The notes under the pieces: model-generated | Told to the model about the DNA's origin: nothing | Database searches by the model: none | Seen by the model: only the letters and a program-made list of their open reading frames with translations | Assembly (NCBI GenBank): GCA_964634325.1 | Contig: CAZWJF010000007.1 | Span: 1 to 64,000 of the forward strand | From: JAJXWB01 sp964634325 | Lineage (GTDB): Bacteria; Pseudomonadota; Alphaproteobacteria; Rhizobiales; Beijerinckiaceae | DNA: 64,000 bases | Direction: 5' to 3' | Made by a program: the position numbers and the translations under genes | Shown: in pieces, positions 42,943-50,721 of the stretch | Position numbering within the stretch: position 1 is the first letter of the stretch | Layout of the letters: each line of letters starts with the position of its first letter

Positions 42943-43557
42943 ATGGCTCAAACCGAGCGCAAGACCTACGATCGAATTGCGCCCATCTACGACCTGCTCG
43001 ACGGCCCCTACGAGCTCTTGTGGAAACGCAGGCTGCGCGCCGAGATCTTTCGTGGGCTTTCAGACGCCGTTCTGGACGCCGGCGCCGGCACCGGCTGCAA
43101 TATCGTCGCCTATCCGCCGACGGTCAGAGTTACGGCGGTGGACGCGAGCGAGGCCATGCTCGAACAAGCGCGGCTGCGCGCCCGCCGCCTTGGCCGCACG
43201 ATCGCATTTCGGCGGATGAATCTCGCCGCGCTCGATTTTCCGGACGCGACGTTCGACGCCGTCGTGGCGACGTTCGTATTCATGTGCATTCCCGAGGAAG
43301 GGCAGGCGTCGGCGCTGCGCGAGCTGGCGCGCGTGTGCAAACCGGGCGGCGAAATCCGCCTCGTCGATTATTGCATGTCGGAACGGCGGCTGGTCCGCGC
43401 GGGCATGCGCGTCATGTCGCCCTGGCTGAATTTCGCTTTCGCCGGCACCTATACGCCGCGCACCTGCGAATATTACCGGGACGCGGGGCTGCGCCTGGCA
43501 TCGGAGCGCATGTTGTTCGGCGATGTCGTCAAGATGTCGATTCTGACGACGGCGTAG
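42943..43557 (+). CDS. SAM-dependent methyltransferase (UbiE/phospholipid methyltransferase-like)
   Basis: A 204-residue class I methyltransferase with YDRIAPIYDLLDGPYE at the N-terminus, motif I LDAGAGTGCN at residues 44-53, the acidic VDASEAMLEQA strand and the PGGEIRLVDYC segment. The opening and overall length resemble UbiE/PmtA-type enzymes acting on quinones or phospholipids. The start at 42943 is chosen behind a GAGAGGAG site; the frame is open upstream. Its last 29 bases overlap the convergent proX gene. Confidence 0.82.
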   Translation: MAQTERKTYDRIAPIYDLLDGPYELLWKRRLRAEIFRGLSDAVLDAGAGTGCNIVAYPPTVRVTAVDASEAMLEQARLRARRLGRTIAFRRMNLAALDFPDATFDAVVATFVFMCIPEEGQASALRELARVCKPGGEIRLVDYCMSERRLVRAGMRVMSPWLNFAFAGTYTPRTCEYYRDAGLRLASERMLFGDVVKMSILTTA

Positions 43558-44098
43558 CGTCCGCTGGATCGAGCGGCCCGAGGTCCACGACGAGCGGATC
43601 GTGATCGCAGAGCCGCAACAGGCGCGCCAGCTCCTCCGGCCGCATGCCGATGGTCGCCGTGTTGACCAGCGGATGGACGTTGACGATGTCCGCGCGCATC
43701 AGATCGGCGTCGAGCGCGACCGTGACCCGCTTCGTCATGTCTCGCAACGCAGCAAGCGGCGTCACGGAGCCAGGCTGAACGCCGAGAGCTTCCTCGAGCA
43801 GGGCGGCCGATCCGAATGACAGCCGCTTCGAGCCGATGAGCTTCGGCAGGGCTTTCAGGTCGAGCCGGCGTTCCGCGAGGGCGGTCAGAAGCCACAGCCG
43901 GCCGCCGGCGTCCTTGAAGAACAGGTTCTTGGCGTGGGCGCCGGGAATATCGGCCCAATGCGCCATGGCCGCCGCGACCGTGGGCGCCGCCGGATGAAAG
44001 CGCCACGATGGTTCTACATTCGCCGCGCGCAACGCGTCGAGCAGGTCGTCCGGTACGCCGTTCGCGCGCGCGATGTCTCGATTCATACAAAGGTCCAT
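43529..44098 (-). CDS. proX: Prolyl-tRNA editing protein ProX (YbaK/EbsC family)
   Basis: A 189-residue YbaK-fold deacylase that hydrolyses mischarged Ala-tRNA(Pro) in trans to prolyl-tRNA synthetase. Family features are HWADIPGAHAKNLFFKDAGGRLWLL at about residues 47-71, with the catalytic lysine in AKNLF, then LIGSKRLSFGSAALLEEALGVQPGSVTPLA, and VNTATIGM near the end. The ATG at 44098 is used; another lies four codons on. It stands 46 bases downstream of the ABC permease genes on the same strand and may be cotranscribed by read-through, without a functional link. Confidence 0.9.
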   Translation of the reverse strand: MDLCMNRDIARANGVPDDLLDALRAANVEPSWRFHPAAPTVAAAMAHWADIPGAHAKNLFFKDAGGRLWLLTALAERRLDLKALPKLIGSKRLSFGSAALLEEALGVQPGSVTPLAALRDMTKRVTVALDADLMRADIVNVHPLVNTATIGMRPEELARLLRLCDHDPLVVDLGPLDPADATPSSESTS

Positions 44099-44144
44099 AA
44101 GTTAGTAGAAGGCACGTCCTACTGATGCTTGTCCGGCCCGACGC

Positions 44145-45254
44145 TCATTGAATCTTGCGCCGGAACATCCACGCCGCCGTCGCCATCGTCGCCACCGCCA
44201 TCGCCGCCATCGGCCAGATATGTGGAATGACCAGACCGAACGGCATGTCGCGCAGGAACAATCCGCGCACGATCACGAGAATATGCGTGAGCGGATTGAC
44301 CAGCGCGAGCGGTTGAAGCCAGTTCGGCATGTTCTGCACGGGGGAGCTGAAGCCCGACAGCAGCATCGCCGGCATCATAACGACCATGGTGCCCATCATC
44401 GCTTGCTGCTGGTTGGAGACGATCGCCGAGATGAACAGCGCAACGCCGATGATCGAGACGAGAAATACGGTCAGGCTGCCCATCAGAGCGAGGAACGAAC
44501 CCAGCAAGGGGATGCCGAACCCATAGATGACGATCGCGCTGATGACGACGCATTGGGCGAGCCCGACGATCATGCCGGGCGCCGATTTGCCGAGAATGAT
44601 TTCCGACGGCTGCAGGGGCGACACCAGCAATTGCTCGAACGTGCCGAGTTCGCGCTCGCGGGCCACCGACATGCCCACGATCATCAGCACCGTCGTCATC
44701 GGCAAGGTCGCGATCAGGATCGGCACCATGGCCGGCCGATATTCCCGGTTCGGATTGTACCAGCTGCGATCGACGATCTCGCTGTCGGGCGGCGGCGCGC
44801 GGCCCGCGCCGAAATCTGCGGCGAACTTCGCGACGATATTGGACAGATAGGAATTAACGAGCTGCGCGCTGTTCGACTTCCGCCCGTCGAGCAGCACGAG
44901 AACGTCCGGCGTTTCACCCGCCGCCAGTTTGCGCGAGAAATCCTGTCCGATCTCGACGACGACCATCACGTCCTGCCGGTCGATCGCCGCCTGCGCTTCC
45001 TTTTCGCTGGCGTAGAAGCGGATTTCTGAAAAGGCCGTGGCGCGTTCGAACCGGCTGACGAGTTGCGCCGATTGCGCGCCCCAATCCTGGTTGACCACGC
45101 CGATCGGCACATTCGAGACCTCGAGCGTCGCCGCGAAGGCGAACAGAAAGAGCTGGATCAGCGGCGGAAGAACCAGCGCCATGCGGCCGCGCGGGTCGCG
45201 AAAGGCGGCCAGCAGTTCCTTCATGATGAGCGCGGCGAGGCGCGTCGACGCCAT
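44145..45254 (-). CDS. ABC-2 type transporter permease (YbhR-like)
   Basis: A 369-residue permease with one membrane segment near residues 28-45, a large periplasmic domain (about 50-170) and five C-terminal segments, the ABC-2 layout of YbhR/YhhJ. Typical motifs are KELLAAFRDPRGRMAL at the N-terminus and SVARERELGTFEQLLVSPL before the second segment. It would pair with the permease upstream and the ATPase YbhF-like protein to export a drug-like or cationic compound. Its ATG follows the previous stop after one base. Confidence 0.9.
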   Translation of the reverse strand: MASTRLAALIMKELLAAFRDPRGRMALVLPPLIQLFLFAFAATLEVSNVPIGVVNQDWGAQSAQLVSRFERATAFSEIRFYASEKEAQAAIDRQDVMVVVEIGQDFSRKLAAGETPDVLVLLDGRKSNSAQLVNSYLSNIVAKFAADFGAGRAPPPDSEIVDRSWYNPNREYRPAMVPILIATLPMTTVLMIVGMSVARERELGTFEQLLVSPLQPSEIILGKSAPGMIVGLAQCVVISAIVIYGFGIPLLGSFLALMGSLTVFLVSIIGVALFISAIVSNQQQAMMGTMVVMMPAMLLSGFSSPVQNMPNWLQPLALVNPLTHILVIVRGLFLRDMPFGLVIPHIWPMAAMAVATMATAAWMFRRKIQ

Positions 45255-45255
45255 T

Positions 45256-46392
45256 TCAGTCGAGCCTCTGTTTGGTGTTGCGGGCCGTCAGCGCGAACAG
45301 GAACGCCGACATGGCGAGCAGCACGCCGCCCGCCGGCAGGATCACGCTCCAGATGTCGCCGGCCAGAAACAACGTCTGGAGGCCGCGCACGAAATATTTC
45401 GCGGGAACAACCACGGAAAACCAGCGCAGCGGCGCCGGCATGCTCGCGATTTCGAACAGAAACCCGGAAAAGTAGAGACCGGGCAGAAATGCGACCAGCA
45501 TGGCGATCTGGCTGGCGATGAACTGCGTGCGGGCGACGGTCGAAACCAGCAGGCCGATGCTGAGCGCGACCGCGAGGAAGAGGGCGGTGAACGCGGTCAG
45601 GGCTAGGATCGACCCGCGCAACGGAATGTCGAACACGAAGAGCGACGCCAGAACGCAGACCGCCATGGCGCTCATGCCCAGAACGAAATTGGGCACGAGC
45701 TTGCCGATGATGAACTCGAGTACGCCGACCGGCGTGGCGAGCAGGGCCTCGATCGTGCCGCGCTCCCACTCGCGCGAAACGACGAGCGCGGTGAGCAGCG
45801 AGCCGATCATCATCAATATGAGCGAGATCGAACCCGGTACGAGGAAGCGCCGGCTCTCGAGCTCGGGATTGAACCAGAAGCGCGGTTCAAGCGCGATCTG
45901 CCCGCCGGAGGTCGGCGTCCCGACCGCGCGTTGCGCGCGCCAGGCCTGCCAGGCGCCCTGCACGTAGCCCGTCACAAGTCCAGCCGTATTCGGATCGCTG
46001 CCGTCTGTGACGAGCTGGATCGCAGCGGTTTCGCCACGCGCCAGCCGTTCGGAGAAGTCGCCGGCGAGGACGATGACTCCGTTGATCTTGCCGGCCGACA
46101 GATCGTCGAGGAACACGCGCCGGTCCGTCGCCTCCTGTATCGCGAAATACGGCGTGTTGGACAGCGAGACCGCGAAATCGCGGGCGGCGGGCGTCGGCTC
46201 CTCGATGACCAGCCCGATCTTCAGGCGCGCGGCGTCGAAGGAAATGCCGAAGCCGAACAGGAACAGCAGGAGAACGGGAAGGACGAGGGCGACGACGAAG
46301 CTCGAGGGATCGCGCAGGACCTGCAACGTCTCCTTCAGGATCAGCGCGCGGATGCGCCGCCATCTGCCGTCGCTCGGGCGAGCTTCCCTCAT
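45256..46392 (-). CDS. ABC-2 type transporter permease (YbhS-like)
   Basis: A 378-residue paralogue of the following permease with the same topology: LILKETLQVLRDPSSFVVALVLP at the N-terminus, a periplasmic domain from about 55 to 175, and VVSREWERGTIEALLATPVG ahead of the membrane bundle. Its ATG overlaps the stop of the ATPase gene by four bases. The two permeases likely form the heterodimeric channel of one exporter. Confidence 0.9.
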   Translation of the reverse strand: MREARPSDGRWRRIRALILKETLQVLRDPSSFVVALVLPVLLLFLFGFGISFDAARLKIGLVIEEPTPAARDFAVSLSNTPYFAIQEATDRRVFLDDLSAGKINGVIVLAGDFSERLARGETAAIQLVTDGSDPNTAGLVTGYVQGAWQAWRAQRAVGTPTSGGQIALEPRFWFNPELESRRFLVPGSISLILMMIGSLLTALVVSREWERGTIEALLATPVGVLEFIIGKLVPNFVLGMSAMAVCVLASLFVFDIPLRGSILALTAFTALFLAVALSIGLLVSTVARTQFIASQIAMLVAFLPGLYFSGFLFEIASMPAPLRWFSVVVPAKYFVRGLQTLFLAGDIWSVILPAGGVLLAMSAFLFALTARNTKQRLD

Positions 46393-48119
46393 GAGGCGAC
46401 CCTCGTTTCGCCGTCGCTGGCCTCGACGAGCGCGATGAATGCGTCTTCGAGCGTCGGATTGGGCAGCGCGGCCGTGCGGACCGAGGCCTGCAACTCCTCA
46501 GGCGTTCCGATGGCGATCGACCGACCGCGATAGATAAGCGCCACGCGGTCGCAATATTCGGCCTCGTCCATGAAGTGCGTGGTCACCATCACCGTGACGC
46601 CGCGGCCGACCATGGCGTTGATGTAGGACCAGAATTCGCGCCGGGTGATCGGGTCGACGCCCGAGGTCGGCTCGTCGAGGAAGAGGACTGGCGGTTCGTG
46701 CATGATCGCACAGGACAGCGCGAGCCTCTGCTTGTAGCCGAGCGGCAGTTCGCCGGCGTTCGCCTTCAGGTGCGGGCCGAGGTCGAAGGCCTCCGTCACG
46801 CGCGCCACGGCGTCCTTGCGCCTGGCGCCGGACAGCCCGTAGGCGCCGGCGAAGAATTCGAGATTCTGCTGCGTCGACAGATCGCCGTATAGCGAGAACT
46901 TCTGGGCCATGTAGCCGAGCCGCGCGCGCGCCGCCGACGGCGCCTTGTAGAGATCGAGACCGTCCACGTGCGCCGTGCCCTCCGAGGGCCGCAGGAGGCC
47001 GCACATCATCTTGAAGGTCGTCGACTTGCCGGCCCCGTTCGGACCGAGCAGACCGAATATCTCACCGCGTTCGATCCGGAAGGAAATGTGGTCGGCGGCC
47101 GTGAAATCGCCGAACCGCCGCGTGAGCCCGCGCGCTTCGACCGGGGCGGTCCCGTCGGCGCCGTCCTGCCGTCCTGTCGATGCTGACAGGCTCCGTTTGG
47201 GCATGCCGCCCAGCGCAGCGACGAAGGCGTCTTCGAAACGCGGCGCCGTCGCCGCGATTGCGACAGGCTGCGTGGTCGTCAGGTCGCTCGCCGTCGGCGC
47301 CGGCGCGCCTTCGGCCATCACCAGCCGGATCGCCTCGCCCTGCATTACGCCGTCGACGACGTCAGGCCGCGTGAGCGCGCGCGCGAGTATCTCGCGCCGC
47401 TCTGCGCCGGCGCCGCGCGCCAGAAAGGCCCGCCCCTCCATGCGCGCGGTCATCGCCCTGGGGTCGCCGTGATAGAGCACGCGGCCGGCGTTCATCACGA
47501 TCACATCAGCGCAATTTTCCGCCTCGTCGAGATAGGCGGTGCTCCAAACGACGCCGACGCCTTCCTCGACGAGCGCGTAGACCATGCGCCACAGCTCGCG
47601 CCGCGAGATCGGATCGACGCCGACGCTGGGCTCGTCGAGCAGGAGCAGTTTTGGCGAGCGCAGCATGGCGCAGGCGAGCCCGAGCTTCTGCTTCATGCCG
47701 CCGGAGAGCGCGCCGGCAAGCCGGCTCGTGAAGCGGGCGAGGTCGGTGAAGGCGAGCAGGCGGTCGAAGGTCGTCTTGCGCGTCGCGTCGGGCACGCCGC
47801 GCAGATCGGCGTAGAGACGCAGATTCTCCATGACCGTCAGGTCTTCATAAAGGCCGAAGCGTTGCGGCATGTAGCCGATGGTGTCGTGGATCTGGACGCT
47901 GTCGGTTCGCGTGTCGTAGCCGCAGACCTCGATCCGGCCCGCGCTTGGCGTCAACAAGGCGGCGACGAGACGCATGAGGGTCGTCTTGCCCGCGCCGTCA
48001 GGGCCGACCAGCCCGGTGACCTGCCCGGCCTTGATGTCGGTCGTCAGCAATTCGATCGCGGCCGAGCCCGTCTCGAAGCTCTTCGACAGTCCTTCGATCC
48101 GGACCAGCGGGTCGTTCAT
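46389..48119 (-). CDS. ABC transporter ATPase with two nucleotide-binding domains (YbhF-like)
   Basis: A 576-residue fusion of two ABC ATPase domains joined by a linker (about 245-320). Domain 1 has Walker A GPDGAGKTT, signature LSGGMKQK and Walker B LLLLDEPSVGVD. Domain 2 has Walker A GPNGAGKST, the degenerate signature LPLGYKQRL and Walker B VLFLDEPTSGVD. The LGYKQ form in domain 2 is also usual in E. coli YbhF. Four-base overlaps on both sides place it in the operon cecR-ybhG-ybhF-ybhS-ybhR. Confidence 0.93.
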   Translation of the reverse strand: MNDPLVRIEGLSKSFETGSAAIELLTTDIKAGQVTGLVGPDGAGKTTLMRLVAALLTPSAGRIEVCGYDTRTDSVQIHDTIGYMPQRFGLYEDLTVMENLRLYADLRGVPDATRKTTFDRLLAFTDLARFTSRLAGALSGGMKQKLGLACAMLRSPKLLLLDEPSVGVDPISRRELWRMVYALVEEGVGVVWSTAYLDEAENCADVIVMNAGRVLYHGDPRAMTARMEGRAFLARGAGAERREILARALTRPDVVDGVMQGEAIRLVMAEGAPAPTASDLTTTQPVAIAATAPRFEDAFVAALGGMPKRSLSASTGRQDGADGTAPVEARGLTRRFGDFTAADHISFRIERGEIFGLLGPNGAGKSTTFKMMCGLLRPSEGTAHVDGLDLYKAPSAARARLGYMAQKFSLYGDLSTQQNLEFFAGAYGLSGARRKDAVARVTEAFDLGPHLKANAGELPLGYKQRLALSCAIMHEPPVLFLDEPTSGVDPITRREFWSYINAMVGRGVTVMVTTHFMDEAEYCDRVALIYRGRSIAIGTPEELQASVRTAALPNPTLEDAFIALVEASDGETRVAS

Positions 48120-49129
48120 CGGGCGCCGCCGCCTCCCGGCTGATCGCCGACGATCGTGGCCGTCAGCGGCATGCCCTGCCGCAAGACGCCGTCCGGGTCG
48201 TCGGCGACGATGCGGACGCGGTAGACGAGCGCCGTACGCAACTCGCGCGTCTCGACGGTCTTCGGCGTGAATTCGGCCGTGGAGGAAATGAAGCCGATAC
48301 GGCCCGCCAGCGATTTGCCGTTGGGCCCGTCGGTGCGCAAATCAACCGTCATCCCCGGCTTGACCCGGCCGAGGTCGGGCTCCGACACATAGGTCCGGAC
48401 CCAGACGGGCGTCGTGAGGCTGACGACGAACACCGCCTCGCCTGCGTTGACGATGGCGCCGGCCTCGCGCGCGCGGCTGAGCACAACGCCGTCGTTCGGC
48501 GCGTAGAGATCCGCGTCGCCGAGCTGGCGCTCCGCAATGCCGATCGTCGCATTGCGCTCGGCCACCTGCGCCCGGGCGAGCGCGATGTCTTCCTTGCGGA
48601 AACCCGCCTTCATCAGGCGTAGCGCCTGCCGCGCCGATTGCACCTGCGCGTCGGCCTGCCGGGTCGCCGCCAGCGCGTCGTCATAGGCTTTCTGCGTGCC
48701 CGCGTTGGTCTTCAGCAATTGCGTGGCGCGTTCGATCGCGGTCCGCGCATTGGCGGCGAACGCTTCGCGTTCGGCGACCGCGGCCTCGGCCTGCGCGATC
48801 TCCTCCGGCCGGTTGCCGGCCTCCATCTTGGCGAGCGTCGCGGCGGCCTGATCGCGTTGCGCCCGCAATTGCCCGAGACTGTCCTCGAAATAGACCTTGT
48901 CGAGCGACGCAAGCTTTTGTCCCTGTTTGACGTGGTCGCCTTCGTCCACCAGCAGGTCCTTCAGCCGTCCCGCCACCTTGAATCCGAGGTTGACCTGACG
49001 GACCTCGACATTGCCTTGTAGAACGAGCGGACCGCTTTGGGTGGTTCGTGTAGTCCACCACCAGAATCCGCCGGCGGCGACCGCTGCCGCGAGCACGAGG
49101 GCCGGAACGATCTTTGTGTGGTCGGTCAT
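48116..49129 (-). CDS. HlyD-family periplasmic adaptor (YbhG-like)
   Basis: A 337-residue membrane-fusion protein: one N-terminal membrane anchor (about 8-26), a barrel/lipoyl domain (GNVEVRQVNLGFKVAGRL, DEGDHVKQGQKLASLD), a long coiled coil (about 80-205, rich in Ala, Glu and Gln) and the second lipoyl half with YAPNDGVVLSRAREAGAIVNAG. It would link the ABC exporter to an outer-membrane channel, none of which is encoded nearby. It overlaps the regulator and ATPase genes by four bases each. Confidence 0.92.
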   Translation of the reverse strand: MTDHTKIVPALVLAAAVAAGGFWWWTTRTTQSGPLVLQGNVEVRQVNLGFKVAGRLKDLLVDEGDHVKQGQKLASLDKVYFEDSLGQLRAQRDQAAATLAKMEAGNRPEEIAQAEAAVAEREAFAANARTAIERATQLLKTNAGTQKAYDDALAATRQADAQVQSARQALRLMKAGFRKEDIALARAQVAERNATIGIAERQLGDADLYAPNDGVVLSRAREAGAIVNAGEAVFVVSLTTPVWVRTYVSEPDLGRVKPGMTVDLRTDGPNGKSLAGRIGFISSTAEFTPKTVETRELRTALVYRVRIVADDPDGVLRQGMPLTATIVGDQPGGGGAR

Positions 49130-49773
49130 GAGGTCTGTCCCGTCGCTTGGGGCGTTCCGATCAGAAGGTCGCGGTGGGCGGTCAGAAGTCCCGCCACGTC
49201 GAGCGGTTCGAATTCCTCGAAGAGCCCCCGCCAGACCACGCTGATGAGCATTGGCCCGAATATCAGATGTGGATGGTAGACAAGTGAGTCTGTTTTGATC
49301 TCGCCGCGCGAATAAGCGCGGCGCGCCGCGCTGGAGACGAGCGCCAGCCCGCGGGAGACGATGTTGCGGTGGTAGAACGCCGCTATGCGCGGGAATTTTG
49401 GACCTTCGGCGATCACCAGACGGATGATCTCGCGCCGTCGCGTGCCGAGGATTTCGCGCTGGAACGTCTCGAACAGCGCCGTGAGCAGACGGTCGAACGG
49501 AAAGTCCGTCTGTGCGGCGACGCCGGCGAGCCGGTCGAGCGTCGGGCCGATGGCGTCGAGCACGACCTGCTCGAACAAGTCCTGTTTGTCTTTGAAAAAC
49601 AGATAGATCGTGCCTTTGGCGACGCCCGCGCGCGTCGCGACGTCGTCGAGACGCGTGGCCGCGAAGCCGTCGGCGACGAACAGATCGTGCCCCGCGTCCA
49701 ATATGGCGCGCCGGCGCGCCTCGGACGCCTTGCGCCTTTTGCTGTCAGTCGGATTCGCCAGCGCCGGGGACAT
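49126..49773 (-). CDS. TetR-family transcriptional regulator (CecR-like)
   Basis: A 215-residue regulator. The N-terminal helix-turn-helix is RLDDVATRAGVAKGTIYLFFKDK at about residues 41-63; the C-terminal ligand domain contains RREIIRLVIAEGPKFPRIA, typical of the CecR/YbiH group. In E. coli cecR leads and controls ybhGFSR, the same order as here. A palindrome 37 bases upstream of the ATG is its likely operator, suggesting self-repression of the whole operon. Confidence 0.92.
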   Translation of the reverse strand: MSPALANPTDSKRRKASEARRRAILDAGHDLFVADGFAATRLDDVATRAGVAKGTIYLFFKDKQDLFEQVVLDAIGPTLDRLAGVAAQTDFPFDRLLTALFETFQREILGTRRREIIRLVIAEGPKFPRIAAFYHRNIVSRGLALVSSAARRAYSRGEIKTDSLVYHPHLIFGPMLISVVWRGLFEEFEPLDVAGLLTAHRDLLIGTPQATGQTS

Positions 49774-49809
49774 GTGCGTGTCCGGAGAACGAAGCGTTCA
49801 CTTTAGATA

Positions 49810-49827
49810 TGACTGACTACCCAGTCA
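49810..49827. promoter_or_regulatory. Candidate TetR-type operator for the efflux operon
   Basis: Inverted repeat with half-sites TGACTG (49810-49815) and CAGTCA (49822-49827) separated by six bases, embedded in an AT-richer stretch immediately upstream of the TetR-family gene that heads the leftward operon. Size and symmetry are usual for TetR-family autoregulatory sites. Confidence 0.65.
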
Positions 49828-50244
49828 ATATTTGGATCGATGCGGCGACGTCTTGCAAGCGCGCGCCCCGGCTCCCCGGGGCGATTCCGGGCAGGCGCGC
49901 CATGCGCTCCGGCGCCGCTCTGTGCATCCAGGTAGACAATGCAGTGCAGCATGTGGCCGGCAGTATCAATTTCCTCGGCTAATTCGTTAGTTTTAACCGG
50001 AAACCATGCGGCCGGCGCGCTCTTGACTCGCTGCGACGTTGCGCCACACTTTCACAAACTCGAATATGAGAATATGAATATTCGAATAAGCGAATAATCG
50101 AATAAGCGAATGTGTAGGGATGTAGAACGAGGGAGACGATCGGCGCGAAAAAATTCGAAATTGAAGCTGCGAACGCGAGCGGCGCGCGTGTTGCACAGGC
50201 CACGACTCAAAACCGAATGAGCTTTTGATCCAGGGAGGATCGCA
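49828..50244. other. Intergenic region with AT-rich near-tandem repeats
   Basis: No gene is supported here. Bases 50061-50112 hold a strikingly AT-rich series of about six degenerate copies of CGAATA, AGAATA or CGAATAAG spaced roughly 8-9 bases apart. Immediately before the next gene is a strong AGGGAGG ribosome site. The promoter of the SCP2-like/RND region is expected in this segment. Confidence 0.55.
50061..50112. repeat. CGAATA-type short direct repeats
   Basis: Degenerate direct repeats with the core (C/T)GAATA(A/T) follow each other at about 8-9 base spacing in otherwise GC-rich DNA. The unit TCGAATAAGCGAAT occurs twice (about 50082-50095 and 50099-50112). It might be a multi-site protein-binding region or an UP-like promoter element. 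Confidence 0.6.
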
Positions 50245-50649
50245 ATGCCTGCTCTATTTTCAGACGATTGGATGGTCGATTTTGGGAACGCGTGGAACGA
50301 CGAGTCCGAACTCGGCGACGCGCTGGCCAAGATCGGTTTCAACTCGGTGATTGGTTACGGCTTCGACGGCGAAGACAAGCCGCGCGGCTACATCAACGTC
50401 GAAAAGGGATACGTCACCGGCGCCGGCGCTTACGACGGCCGCGCGATGAACTGGGACCTGCGCGCTTCGCCCGCCGATTGGGAGAAGTGGTGCTCCAGCG
50501 GCATCGGCATGATGGGCCTCGGCATGGCCTACACCGGCGGCAAGCTGAAATTCGCCGTCGGCGACTATGGCGCGATGATCAAGAATCCGGCCATGGCTGG
50601 CCCCTTCATCAAGAGTTTCTCGGTGATGGGAAAAGTTCCGCGCGCCTGA
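50245..50649 (+). CDS. SCP2-like small protein, unknown function
   Basis: A 134-residue soluble protein. The central WDLRASPADWEKWCSSG strand-helix, the GKLKFAVGDYGAMIKNP strand and the closing helix match the pattern of SCP2 (sterol carrier) domains, which bind lipids in a hydrophobic tunnel; this assignment rests on pattern only. There is no signal peptide. A strong AGGGAGG site precedes the ATG. It stands 72 bases ahead of the RND adaptor gene on the same strand and could supply or sense a lipid-like substrate of that system. Confidence 0.55.
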   Translation: MPALFSDDWMVDFGNAWNDESELGDALAKIGFNSVIGYGFDGEDKPRGYINVEKGYVTGAGAYDGRAMNWDLRASPADWEKWCSSGIGMMGLGMAYTGGKLKFAVGDYGAMIKNPAMAGPFIKSFSVMGKVPRA

Positions 50650-50721
50650 AGCGCGTGGGCGGAGTACGCGAGCCGTGAGTATGCGGCGCGCGCAGTAGCG
50701 TAACGGGTTTGGAGCGTACGC

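Noticed and set aside
46389..48119. Degenerate ABC signature (LGYKQ) in the second ATPase domain as a sign of inactivation
   Set aside because: The same deviation is usual in YbhF-type proteins, and Walker A and B of that domain are intact.
50061..50112. Possible CRISPR or iteron array
   Set aside because: Units are only 6-8 bases, degenerate and without spacers or cas/rep genes nearby; recorded only as short direct repeats.
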